From assembly GCA_963920635.1 (NCBI GenBank), contig OY987303.1, forward strand, positions 57,250,278 through 57,314,277: 64,000 bases of DNA, given 5' to 3'. This DNA comes from Pseudeuparius sepicola (lineage: Eukaryota > Arthropoda > Insecta > Coleoptera > Anthribidae). The notes beneath the pieces are model-generated. The model searched no databases, had not been told where the DNA came from, and saw only the letters and a list, made by a program, of their open reading frames with translations. Position 1 is the stretch's first letter. Every line of letters starts with the position of its first letter. A program made the position numbers and the translations under genes. This document shows, piece by piece, positions 34,513-44,075 of this stretch.

Positions 34513-34915
34513 AAACCACTTCACTTTACTGCATTTCTGAAGCAAATATTAAAGTGGTACAAAGTTGAAGTTGCCAAGTTTTCTTTTATGTATTTTCTAA
34601 AATTTATTTGTGGCGTAAACAGATCCATTGAATTTTAATTGGGTTTTTCGCCACCAAATTGGTTAAAAAACAACTTTTTCAAGTTGCCTAGAAAATTAAT
34701 AAATTCTTAACAGTAAATGAACTAAACTTTGAACTTGTAACTCAAAAATATCTTCAATTTTGTTTCCTGAGCTTTCGGAGAATAAATCTTCCTCCTTTCT
34801 CAAAGATCTTGTCATGTCAAAGTGAAATGACAGATTAATAAATTTCAGGTTAAAATGTCATGACAACAGAAACAATAACCTAGCCACCTGTCTGATATTT
34901 TACCCTGTGTTCTAC
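34513..34915. other. 3' region of the Penelope relic / spacer
   Basis: On the minus strand this follows the Penelope stop codon. It contains a possible hairpin GGAG..CTCC followed by GAAAGCTC near 34790, similar in layout to ribozyme-like tails of Penelope elements, but the core is not convincing. Confidence 0.25.
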
Positions 34916-35855
34916 CTAATTATTTATACTAACTTCTCTTTCAATAAGTGGCAATAATATTTTACTGAATTCCACTGAACATTCAGCAACACAGTTGTCT
35001 GTATTTCCTAGAATAAATGCTGATTCTTTAATTTTTCGTCTATTTCCTTCTTTGAGAATTGGTTTGGAACTATCCCACAAAATCCTATGATTGTTATTAA
35101 AAGAGTGTTCACATATTTTAGACTTCGAAATTTGATTTTGCCTGATAAAATTTTTATGTTCTTTTAAACGAACGTTAAATGGCCTACAAGTCTCCCCAAC
35201 ATAGAACTTTCCACATTCGCCAGGAATTTTATACTTTGTTTAAATGGTTTCGTTTTAACTGGCATCGATCTCAATGTATTATTGGTTTTAAATACTGTTC
35301 TGATATTAAAACGATTGCCTATGCATATCAGCTTATCTGATAGTCCAGGAATATAAGGAATAATTGAATTTACTGGTGGGTCCACCAGATTTGTTTCTCT
35401 AATTCTATTAGCATTGTTATTTTGTTGGCAATCCTGAAAAAAATTGCTCAATAAATTCAGTAGGATAACTATTCTTCTCAAGAACGTGTTTTATATGTTT
35501 AATTTCCTCCTCAAATTTTGTGTTATTAGAACAAATCTCTTTAGCCCTGTCATACAAACTTTTAATTACTCCTTTTTTAACACTAATATGATGATTGGAA
35601 TTAAAATGGAGATATCTATTAGTATGTGTTGGTTTTCTATAGAACTAGTTTCTATACTATCTGATTTCATTATAGAAACATCTAAGAAAGGTAATTGATT
35701 ATTATTTTCAATTTCTAAGGTAAACTTAATAGAAGGATCTTGCGAGTTTATAAAATTTAATAATGAATTTAAATCATCTACTCCATGTTCTCATATAACA
35801 AATATGTCATTTACATATCTCCACCAATCATTAGGTAACTTGTATTCTCCAAAGA
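34916..35855 (-). pseudogene. Penelope-like retroelement relic (RT end plus GIY-YIG)
   Basis: Read from 35855 down, the minus strand gives the reverse-transcriptase active-site block WWRYVNDIFVI (normally YVDD), then FLDVSI and, after frame changes, SYPTEFIEQFFSGL, then the linker IPYIPGLSDKL. It ends in a GIY-YIG endonuclease segment, VYKIPGECGKFYVGET followed by RPFNVRLKEHKNF and a C-terminus ending REVSINN at 34916. The order RT then GIY-YIG is diagnostic of Penelope-like elements. The 5' part is missing beyond 35855, and several stops and frameshifts plus the D-to-N change in the active site make it inactive. Confidence 0.85.
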
Positions 35856-36280
35856 AACAAAACGAACAAAAGGTTAGGTTAGGTAGTCTGGAATGACACA
35901 CAACAATGAAGTTGCGTAATGCTGCATGTCGGTAAAGAAGATAGCTACTACCTTCATTTTAAGGTAATTAATTCCAAAATTCTATGTTTTTTTCAGATTT
36001 ATTTCAATTAGAAAATCATTTCGTGAGCTTCGCTTGAGATAATAATATCCACTTGAAATTTCTATTAAGTTAGCCCTGCCTGGCCATAGCCGTTGGCTGT
36101 CTCGCGTCGTCGTTGCAAGCTTTAATATTTATCAGATAATTATGCGTGTTAGTTGTCATCTACAGCGTTTTAGCCGGAGCACAATACACCGTAATAAAAT
36201 AGAATGTACCCCGTGTCAAGCCTAGAGAGACGAGACGCGACAGTTCGTCGTATTAATTAAAATAGAATTAATTAAAATAT
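35856..36280. other. No gene recognised
   Basis: Starts with a short GGTTAGGTTAGGT at 35872-35884, two and a half units of the insect telomere repeat, next to the broken 5' edge of the Penelope relic. The rest is unique. Confidence 0.35.
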
Positions 36281-36415
36281 GCGTGCAAGTCTCATATTAT
36301 ACGGCTCAAGGCCCATTTTACAAGAGTTACATTGTTTCGTACTGAAGCGTAGAAGGGCGACCAAAATATTATTTGGTGTCAAAGATCCTATGTAAGGAAG
36401 GCGCTGAACATTACT
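36281..36415 (+). pseudogene. Possible non-LTR reverse-transcriptase tail
   Basis: The plus strand reads ILYGSRPILQELHCFVLKRR then ATKILFGVKDPM, resembling the segment after the RT domain of Jockey/CR1/RTE-type LINEs (..YG...QKR..R.I.G....). Only ~35 residues support it and a stop follows. Confidence is low. Confidence 0.25.
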
Positions 36416-36419
36416 CCAA

Positions 36420-37340
36420 ATTTCAGAAACTACTCTTACCGGCATATTATTTAAACGACTAACAAATCCTCCTTCTGAACAAGAAATCATAGATCAAATA
36501 AAAAGAAATTTGTTACCTCAATACCATACCCAATTGGCCTTAGTTAATATCAAAAGTATTGATGAGCTTACCACGTACTGCAAGCGTCTGGAAGTCTTTT
36601 TCATGGTCAGAACGTTATCGTGCACCTCCTACTCGAGCTTCAGGTTTGCTAGAGCCAGATTTGAGTCGTCTGTCACTTTCAGGAGTCGTCTCGTCGAGTT
36701 AGTGTCAATGCTATATCTTCGGTTGTTTGTTGGAACTGTCAAAAGTCAGGTCATATCGATAGGGAGTGTAGGGCACCGAAAACTAGGTTTTGTTTTGGAT
36801 GTGGTAGGCAAGGTATCACCATACCACAATGTTCTAGGTGTAGGCCAAAAAACGAGCCAGGCACCAGTGGCAGCCAGTCTACAGCTGCTACTGGTCAAAA
36901 CGGTCAAAATCCTCCGCGAGGCCCAAAACAAAAAACACAAAAGCCCTATCCAACTTCCGCCTAAACTCACCTGAGTGGAAAAAATGGCTTAGTGCTGTCA
37001 AGAATTTTATAAGCAAACTTATGTAAGTATTAAAGCCATTTTTATCCAAAAACACAATGACAACCGTTGCTATCTACCTATCAATATTTTCAACGATACT
37101 CTTGTAGCACTCAAGGATGGTGGCTCAAATTTTTCGATCTTAGGATCCTCAGCTCTTCCGTTACTTAAGAAAAATAACATTAAAGTACATTCAGACCCCT
37201 CAGTTATAGTGTGTACCCAGATGGTAGTAAGTCTGGTATAAAAGGTTATTGCTATCTCCCATTATCTTTACAAGGCCGTACGAAACGACACAAGGTTTTA
37301 GTAGTTCCACAGGTACAGCATGATTTCATTTTGGGTATCG
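36420..37340 (+). pseudogene. Ty3/gypsy-type gag-protease relic
   Basis: Three gag/pro landmarks occur in order. A capsid-like segment SEQEIIDQIKRNLLPQYHTQ followed by SIDELTTYCKRLE is at 36470-36597. Two CCHC-type knuckles, CWNCQKSGHIDREC and CFGCGRQGITIPQC (second irregular), are at about 36728-36835. A retropepsin-like region has KDGGSNFSILGSSALPL where DTG/DSG would be expected (37110-37155), ending HDFILGIEFFVKYN. Frameshifts separate the parts, the RT and LTRs are absent, and the sequence breaks off at 37340 against a THAP fragment. Nucleocapsid and protease cannot be functional. Confidence 0.78.
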
Positions 37341-37374
37341 AGTTTTTTGTTAAGTATAACACTCTCCAAACAGT

Positions 37375-37602
37375 CCAAACCAAAACCACTTTTACCCTGG
37401 AAGACTGTGTGGGAACAAAATCTCTTTTGATGGCCTTAACTCACGTTTCTCTTAAAATTGGGTCTTTAGGAAGAAAAAAGCGAACACTTTAGGACCTCCT
37501 TTGTAGTTTCCCTTGCAGTTGGGAACGGAACACGTCCACGGCATGATTTAAACAAGTCCGAAACTATAGGCACAAACTAAAACCTAAGTATAGTTTAATC
37601 TT
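37375..37602 (-). pseudogene. THAP zinc-finger pseudo-exon, copy 2
   Basis: Minus-strand counterpart of 26025-26250. ATG at 37544 reads MPWTCSVPNCKGNYKGGPKV, then after the same one-base shift PKDPILRET, the same TGA at the tryptophan site, and VKAIKRDFVPTQSSR before a good donor AG-GTAAAA. Similarity continues ~40 bp into the intron (GGTTTGGACTGTTTGG) and ~50 bp upstream of the ATG. This is therefore a genomic duplicate rather than a processed copy. Confidence 0.82.
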
Positions 37603-38264
37603 CGACATTCGAAAATAGGGTAACTAATGAAATGTGGCAACATGGCTCTCCAGAAGAGTTACACACGGGTACTAAGGTTGATTTGCGCCACGTTTTAAAC
37701 TTCGCCAAAAATGCAATTTTTTTAAATCACCTTTTATACCTACACCCGTAGAAAACGTAGGTGTAGTTTGCAACACGATTTACATCCTCCTCTGGACATT
37801 CGTCCTATTAAACACTATCCCCGGGGTGTAGAAGTGTTGCTATTACATATAAGTATTAATTTTACATCCTAAAACGGAAGCATTTTACTTTATTTCATCA
37901 AATTTGAGACAAACCCGGAAATTCGCTTGCAGATAATACCCCATCTCCGTAATTAACAAAATAATTAACACTATGCCCCACCCGAAAGGTGGCGCTCGCA
38001 GAATAGTCTCGTTCTCCAAAATTAAAATAACGTAATTTTCGCTTTTCCGGCGGAAAACCACCAACACACGTGCATTATTTAAGAGGAAAATTGGATTGCG
38101 GTTAGTTCATTATTTATAAAGAGAGGTGGGCGTTCAACAGGTGGTGTCCTTATTTTTGCATTTTACTAAGGTAGGTAGTTTGGCGCCAAACTTTTTCTTT
38201 AAAAAAACATGAAAAATGACCACATGAGTTTTAAGAAGAAGCTTCAGTGCCGAGGGACACATTA
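37603..38264. other. No gene recognised
   Basis: Unique-looking DNA. Confidence 0.35.
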
Positions 38265-38266
38265 TA

Positions 38267-39544
38267 CAATGTGTCCCGGATAAGAATGAACACCATGAGG
38301 ATCTTGCAAACGGTGAGAGATAGAACAACGGTTAAATGGGGGAAAAGTTGGACAATTTTGAGGCCAATAAAGTGGTACAAACAGATTTCTAATAACTTTT
38401 TCGTTTTTTAGTTATTTTGAAAAAAGCGATATTTTGCGTTTTCGATTTTATTTTTTTTTAAGTTGTTATCACAGATAGGAAAAAAAAAAAGAAAAACACT
38501 TTCTTGTGGCACTTTTTAAAGAGCTTTAAGACGACTTTTTTCGATTTGTTCTACAACATTTCGTTTTTGAGAAACTATCTTCAACTTAATTTTTTAAATA
38601 CGGACCTGGATTTTTTTTGCAGATTTTAAAAGCACTTTTCATTGCAAAGATCATGATGTATGACACGAAATATTTTAAAAATGTTTTGATAAAGTTGTAC
38701 TGAAAATTCCTTTTTTTCTATTATTTTTTTCTAATGCGGCCCTGTATTTGAAAATAAGAAGTCTAAATTTTAATCAGTATTGTCAACAATTTACCTTACA
38801 ACTTATTTTTCAATCGGAGAACCAAAAAAGGACGGCAAAGACTAATAACAGTCACAGTCACATACGATAATAAAAATAAATAAATAAAAATCCTCCACCT
38901 AGAAGGCTTTGAAACAACGAAACCAACCCCTTGTCATTTGTCATAACTCCCACTGTATCATTTAGTTAATAATCTGTATTATTAGGAATGGAGGGTGCTT
39001 TTTCAAATGACGACAAATTTAACATGTTAGCAGAAATAGTGTAGAGGCCGAACGATTGTATTGTTGCAATTAATAAATGGCAAAAGTTTATTGGTTTCAT
39101 TGGCTTAAAGCTTTCTTCTAACAATTAGAAAAAGCGAAGAATTTACTCCAAAACACAATGCGACACTGTTTGCTGTACAACAACAGAGGAAAGCACTAAC
39201 CAGACAGGGCCGTATTTAAAAATATTAAGTTTTCGAAGCAAAAATAAACTACAAGTTAAAGTGTTGACAATACTGATTAATATTTAGACTTCTTATTATT
39301 AAATACAGGGCCGCAATAGAAAAAAATGAATGGAAAAAAGGAATTTTCAGTATAATTGTCTAATATTTCGTGTCATACATCATGGTATTTGCAATGAAAA
39401 GTGCTTTCAAAATCTGAAAAAATCCAGGTCCGTATTTGAAAAAATAAAGTTCAAATGCGAAATGTTGCAGAACAAATCTTAAAGCCCGTTAAAAAGTGCC
39501 CCGTTAAAAAGTGCCCCGTTAAAAAGTGCCCCGGCCACACCCTG
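38267..39544 (-). mobile_element. F1 foldback element, copy 3 (loop inverted, altered right end)
   Basis: Opens CAATGTGTCCCGGATAAG after TA (38265-38266) and follows F1, but the loop (about 38815-39235) is reverse-complemented relative to copies 1, 2 and 4. The right arm stops early. It is followed by three tandem copies of the 15-mer CCCGTTAAAAAGTGC (39485-39529) and a different terminus, CCGGCCACACCCTG, before TA at 39545. The terminus looks rebuilt. Confidence 0.83.
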
Positions 39545-39546
39545 TA

Positions 39547-39968
39547 TATGAAGCCTAAGGAAAAATAGCGTCGGATACATTTCGAAAATGACGCGTTTTC
39601 ATCTCGCCCACCCCAATTTCCGGCAAACAAATTCGCAGCAGCGCCGCTAATATATCCGCGCAAATCAGGTTATCATTCGGGGGGTGGCTGGCTGCTTTTA
39701 ATCTCGCAAAAGCGCCCCCAATAAATGATCCGGCAAGGAATTCAACCCCAGGGGATAATTTCCATACCCCCGGAAGCGCGGAGGTGTCACACCGGAAATT
39801 TCCGGTGTAAATAAGGCTTGGAAAAGTCAAAATGAGAGGCGGGCGCCGTGGAAACTGGGGGGATATTTTCGGGGTGGGGGAATTTTTGAGTAGTTCGGGT
39901 TGGACTTTTAAAATATGTGTACTTACTTTACATACTTGAGTGTCCTTCGCTTCATGGAGGGAAAATAA
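39547..39968. other. GC-richer unique DNA
   Basis: CpG-containing, no repeat partner seen, no domain recognised; possibly ancestral non-coding sequence. Confidence 0.35.
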
Positions 39969-40105
39969 TGAAAAGTGAAAGTGAAAAGTGAAAATTGAAA
40001 GTGAAAAGTGAAACGTTAAAAGTGAAAAGTGAAAAGTGAAAAGTGAAAAGTGAAAAGTGAAAAGTGAAAAGTGAAAAGTGAAAAGTGAAAACTGAAAAGC
40101 GAAAG
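39969..40105. repeat. AAAAGTG minisatellite (7-bp unit)
   Basis: About 19 units of AAAAGTG with a few variants (AAAGTG, AAAATTG, AAACGTT) at the left side and a uniform core at 40018-40088. The minus-strand Phe/Ser/Leu-rich frame is an artefact. Confidence 0.95.
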
Positions 40106-40770
40106 TAAGTGTGCATCAAAATGGCCTTGTTGGTTAATTTTCGCATTTCATGGCCATCGATCTATCTGTGCGGTAAATAATCGTGGGTATCTATCTAAAA
40201 ATCAAACCCTGGTAAATAATTTTTCGAGTTGCGCCAAAAACAATGGAAAAGCCATAAAAAAACGTAACAAGCGGCGTGGACAGCGCCCACTCCGCATCTA
40301 TTTATTCGCCTGTAATATGGGGCACAATGGAATTAAAATTTAATTTGAATTAATTTTAATCTACAAATTGGATGTCTGGCCAAACATATTGAAAGGGGGC
40401 AGTAATTAATAATTAAAAGCGCAAAATGCGATTCCATCAGGTTTTACATTTTTTCGTCGTGACTATTCATCAGTGGTTTACAAAAAAAATGCATATAAAA
40501 GCAAATTGGAAATCTCTGTCATTTGCACGAAAAAATTAACTTTGGGATATTCTTTCATCTATCACCAGATTTATGTTGAACTTTTAGAGAAACATTGAAA
40601 TAAACAAATAAAAAACAAATTAATTAAGCTAGTGAAAAAAAATTCTTTAGGAGTTGAAACTGTTTTTTTGCGATTTTCCAGGGAACAGTGAGAGTATACC
40701 TTTTTTGCATTGAATAATCCTGATTTTACTTATCCCAGATATTCAAATTTTTCTTATCTTATAACCCGCT
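40106..40770. other. Unique DNA, no gene recognised
   Basis: Moderate GC in the first half (to about 40440), AT-rich after; nothing recognised. Confidence 0.35.
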
Positions 40771-40774
40771 CCAC

Positions 40775-40930
40775 AAATGAGATGCAGAACGGTTGTTAAC
40801 AGTCGTGGTGGTAATCCTCTGTATTAATTTTTATTTAATGCTGCTTTATTGTTGTTAATTATATGTTGCAAAAACATGCATGATTTTTTTTCTGGAAACT
40901 ATGTAATTTTGATGCATTTCTTAATTCTTT
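40775..40930 (+). pseudogene. Tc1 transposase tail, second relic
   Basis: ATGAGATGCAGAACGG onward reads RCRTVVNSRGGNPLY and is followed by the same 3' flank as 18480-18600 (GCTGCTTTATTGTTGTTAAT, then ATGTTGCAAAAACATGCAT). Only the C-terminal ~18 residues and the trailer remain. Confidence 0.7.
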
Positions 40931-41882
40931 TGTGAATTTTGACACTAGTTAGAGGACAGATATAATATAAAAAAATATATGGCAGGAAATTGTGTTTTTT
41001 GTGTGTCTTTTGATGTGTATAATAGAAAAAACGACAATATATCGTTCTCTAGATATTTCCAAAAATATCCTTTTTTCATGGAACTCTTTGTATATTATTT
41101 GAAACAATAAAACACGAATTCAATTTTACAGTTTTGGTGACAGCTTCCATTATGGGATGCATATTTTTACGCACGGAAAAACCGATTGGATAATATTTTT
41201 TATTTGCACGAAAAAACTAATTCCGCGATTCATCTACAGGCAGATTTTTTGTATTTTTAGTTGAATGTTATCGAACATTTCGCGGTATACGTATAAACTG
41301 AATATTTCATTGCGAAAAGGTAAACACAAATCGAAAGCAAATTTTTAATGTTTTATACGTTTGAAACCTTGAATTTTTTTTAATGTCGCTTTTTTTCCCG
41401 TGCCGCCTACATCCGATAATTTACGCCGTTTATTTGGTTTAATGAAAACCCCCGAAAATAGTAAATTCCCAGCTAAATCAGGCGATTAAACCGAGGTTTT
41501 CAACGGGGTTTCCATATTCACTGCTCTGGACCGACCCTCCATGGAAAAAAGTCCATTAGTGATAATCCCCGGTGGCCATTATTTATTCAAAAGGGCCCAA
41601 ATTGTGGACCCGAACACGGCGGGAACTAAGTGTGCCCGACGCCTCGACCTCTTAAGGAATATAATATAGTTCTTTCGCCGATTTCCGCTGCACTAACGGC
41701 CAAAATGCGGCGGAGTAGTTAAGTAGGCGAAATAACAAAATGCGATATACGAATGCTTTCACACCGGCTAAAAGCTTCGGCTCGAGAGAGTTCGCCGGGA
41801 ATTCTTCTGGTATCGGACACAGCTTCATTAGAAAGCTATTTATGTCTTAGAACGCTGTTGTCGCGTTGGGCTTTGGGGGATC
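40931..41882. other. No gene recognised; GC-richer second half
   Basis: 41390-41880 is CpG-containing unique DNA into which the P-like element inserted. No coding frame recognised. Confidence 0.35.
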
Positions 41883-41890
41883 GACAGAAC

Positions 41891-41923
41891 CAAGAACGTT
41901 AAACTAGACAGGATAGCTCAATC
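41891..41923 (+). repeat. Left terminal inverted repeat of the P-like element
   Basis: 33 bp, starting CAAGAACGTTAAACTAGACA and ending GATAGCTCAATC. It matches the right end at 32 of 33 positions. Confidence 0.93.
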
Positions 41924-41959
41924 TGAATGGTGTAATGTTCGCGGCGCCCACCGAGTGCG

Positions 41960-41978
41960 TGACGTCACCGTTAGACGT
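41960..41978 (+). repeat. Left subterminal inverted repeat (TGACGTCA)
   Basis: TGACGTCACCGTTAGACGT is repeated in inverse orientation at 43599-43617 with one mismatch. Its core is the palindrome TGACGTCA. The symmetric position suggests a transposase or repressor binding site; the core is also the CRE consensus, so host bZIP binding is an alternative. Confidence 0.85.
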
Positions 41979-42091
41979 CGTTAGGTGAAGGTTACATCGT
42001 ACGCCCGTTGTTTATCTTTGTTTTTCTAGTTTCCTATCGTATTTCTTTCGGTTTTACTTTATTATTGTGAGTTTTTTTGAGTTTTATCTGT

Positions 42092-42098
42092 TATAAAG
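42092..42098 (+). promoter_or_regulatory. TATA box of the THAP gene
   Basis: TATAAAG in CTGTTATAAAGTGTG, about 190 bp before the ATG. A start near 42120 would give a short non-coding exon ending at the donor AAG-GTGAGC (42194/42195), an intron of ~64 bp, and the acceptor TTTACAG ending at 42258. Confidence 0.55.
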
Positions 42099-42279
42099 TG
42101 TGTCTGTGTGTTGTTTTTATTTCGATTTTTGTGCCGTGTTTATTATTATTCAGAGACACTAAGTGCCTGATACTTGAACTTTACAGAAGGGAAGGTGAGC
42201 ATTTCTTGACATATTATTAATAATAGAAGTACGAGGTTGATAATATACTACTTTACAGAATAGTCCTATACACGAAAAT

Positions 42280-42966
42280 ATGCCGGGAACTAGGCCAGGG
42301 GGAACAAGGTGTGCCGTATATGGGTGTAATAACACTTATGCTACAAAAGCCCAAACTGGGCAGAATATCATATTTCATGCTTTTCCAAAACCAAAGGACC
42401 TTGTCTCTAAAACTATACAAAGTGAGTGGATATCAAGGTGCAAAAGAAAAGACAAATTCAACCTTAACACTAGCCATATATGTTCACAACATTTTGTAGA
42501 CAATGACTACGAAAGAGATCTTCGAAATGAATTATTAGGTAAGAAAAATTTTCTTTGCTAGCTAGCCATCTAAAAAGTGCAAGAATATAAATATTTATAT
42601 ATATATATTTTAATTTAAGGCTTACCTTTAAGAAAGCATTTAAAAAAAATTGCAGTTCCTACATTAAAAATACCTTCCACAAAAACTATTACTGCAACAA
42701 CCTGGGCAACAACTAATACATCACGTTCTGATAGACTTACCGAAAGACAAAGAAAGGAAGAAATAGAAAAATTACTTGTTGATTTGTCTGCAATAGAAGG
42801 TGGAGAAACTGCAAAATTAGAAGGCAGTTCTTCCCCAGCAACACTTACTGAAATTGGAATTCCCCGACAAGCAATTATTCAGGAATCAGATGAAGTTTTT
42901 AAAAAAGAAGTTAACATGCCTTTTGTAGTTATAAAAGATTTTTGTAAATTAGGAACTAATTATTAG
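42280..42966 (+). CDS. THAP-domain protein, about 201 residues, two coding exons
   Basis: Exon 42280-42538 ends at donor TTAG-GTAAGA; the next starts at 42620 after TTTAAG and ends at TAG 42966, keeping frame. Predicted zinc ligands are C11, C16, C68 and H71 (CAVYGC and CSQHF), with W50 and F72 as expected for a THAP finger. LPLRKHLKKIAVPT supplies the AVPT box typical just after the finger. The rest is a charged helix (RSDRLTERQRKEEIEKLL) and a Ser/Thr/Glu-rich tail. There is no nuclease domain; full P transposases run to several hundred residues more. It probably binds the element's ends in the nucleus, either as a repressor or as an inert remnant. Function is inferred. Confidence 0.8.
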
Positions 42967-43103
42967 AATCAATTTTCGAAATTTAAAAGCACGACATACT
43001 TAATAATACTTCACAAAGAAATAGTTCTGTGGATCCTCTTCGAAAAAAAAAGCGGAAATTAAACAAAATTATAAATTAGAATATTTATTATTTATGAATT
43101 ATG

Positions 43104-43109
43104 AATAAA
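43104..43109 (+). terminator. Poly(A) signal of the THAP gene
   Basis: AATAAA, overlapping a second AAATAAA, 138 bp after the stop codon and still inside the element; a T/GT-rich stretch follows at about 43130-43150. Confidence 0.55.
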
Positions 43110-43598
43110 TAAATGACTACCTACTTATGTTTTCAACTGTGTTTTAATTTGTCTTGGAGCATTTTATCAGTGTTCTATTTTTTTATTATTGATTCACCAT
43201 TCACATATTATAATATGAATATCATAATCCAAAAATGCTCTTCAAACTAATCAAAGGAGGCCCACAATTATTAACAGAATAATTCTGTAAAATATATTAT
43301 AATCTGTGTGCCATAATAAAAACTATTTAAGGCAAAATTCGCACCTTCTGAAAACACATTTGCTGCAATAATGCGCTTTTTTCTCGTATTGGTTGGAGAA
43401 ATTGTCATAAAAAATTCGTGTTCAAAAAACAAGAGTGAACTTTATTGATTTCTATTTGTTTACAATCCTTAAAAACTAAATCCGAAAAAGCAAAAGCATC
43501 TAAAGCTCACTTTTTGTTTTTATGAACTTTAAAAAAAAAGCATAAGTCGCTTTCTGAAGGCGCGCGATTGGGTGTTTCGTGGTGCGAGTTTACGCAGT

Positions 43599-43617
43599 AC
43601 GTCTAACTGTGACGTCA
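43599..43617 (-). repeat. Right subterminal inverted repeat (TGACGTCA)
   Basis: Complement of 41960-41978 with one mismatch; 66 bp from the right end, against 69 bp on the left. Confidence 0.85.
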
Positions 43618-43650
43618 TCACGTCGGGCGGCTCGGCGGACAGATTCGCGT

Positions 43651-43683
43651 GATTGAGCTATCCTGTCTGGTTTAACGTTCTTG
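43651..43683 (-). repeat. Right terminal inverted repeat of the P-like element
   Basis: Starts GATTGAGCTATCCTGTC and ends AACGTTCTTG, directly before the 8-bp duplication at 43684-43691. Confidence 0.93.
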
Positions 43684-43691
43684 GACAGAAC

Positions 43692-44073
43692 ACAGGAACA
43701 ACCAATCAGAATTTTAAAAACTGGTTGAGAGCCGCTGGTTGCAAGATCCCTTGATTATTGAAGCGGTGGCTTCCTACTGCAGCCAAAATCTAGAGAATGC
43801 TATAAGTCCGATCACTCCTTTGAAGTCGTCGAAAAGCCGTCGATTTTTTGCGACCGGTCGTAAATCAATGTCAGCTCGCCATCCCGCTATTTACGAGGGT
43901 GGACTATACAAATCACCGTAAAGCTGGTTGCACCAAGTTATACGGGGGGCACCTCTATATTGACTTTCCATTATGCACCGTGAAGCATTAGTGTATATCG
44001 TCAGTTTTTGGTACAATGTTAAAAATTAAAATAGGAGTAATAGGTATAGCAGAAAAATAAGGAGCATTATATG
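43692..44073. other. No gene recognised
   Basis: Continuation of the unique sequence interrupted by the P-like element; a 60-codon frame at 43739 is unrecognised. Confidence 0.35.
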
Positions 44074-44075
44074 TA

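Larger units (their letters stand above)
41891..43683 (+). mobile_element. P-superfamily element carrying a THAP-only gene
   Basis: 1,793 bp. A perfect 8-bp direct repeat GACAGAAC flanks it (41883-41890, 43684-43691). The ends are 33-bp inverted repeats starting CAAGAACGTTAAAC with one mismatch, and each end also has a 19-bp subterminal inverted repeat starting TGACGTCAC about 66-69 bp inside. Eight-bp duplications, ~31-bp TIRs, subterminal inverted repeats and a THAP DNA-binding domain together are the hallmarks of P elements. The body holds one TATA promoter, one spliced THAP gene and a poly(A) signal, with no RNase H-like domain. No other copy of its ends is in the window. Confidence 0.88.

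Noticed and set aside
35872..35884. Telomeric (TTAGG)n tract
   Set aside because: Only about 2.5 units; such short matches are common in insect genomes and no longer array is near.
36510..36974. 154-codon open frame over the gag relic
   Set aside because: Most of it is out of frame with the capsid and zinc-knuckle blocks, which are read in other frames; it is not the coding frame.
39485..39529. Three evenly spaced 15-bp repeats considered as a CRISPR-like array
   Set aside because: The units are directly adjacent with no spacers, and the context is a eukaryotic transposon end.
39952..40146. Phe/Ser/Leu-rich 64-residue frame
   Set aside because: Translation of the AAAAGTG minisatellite.
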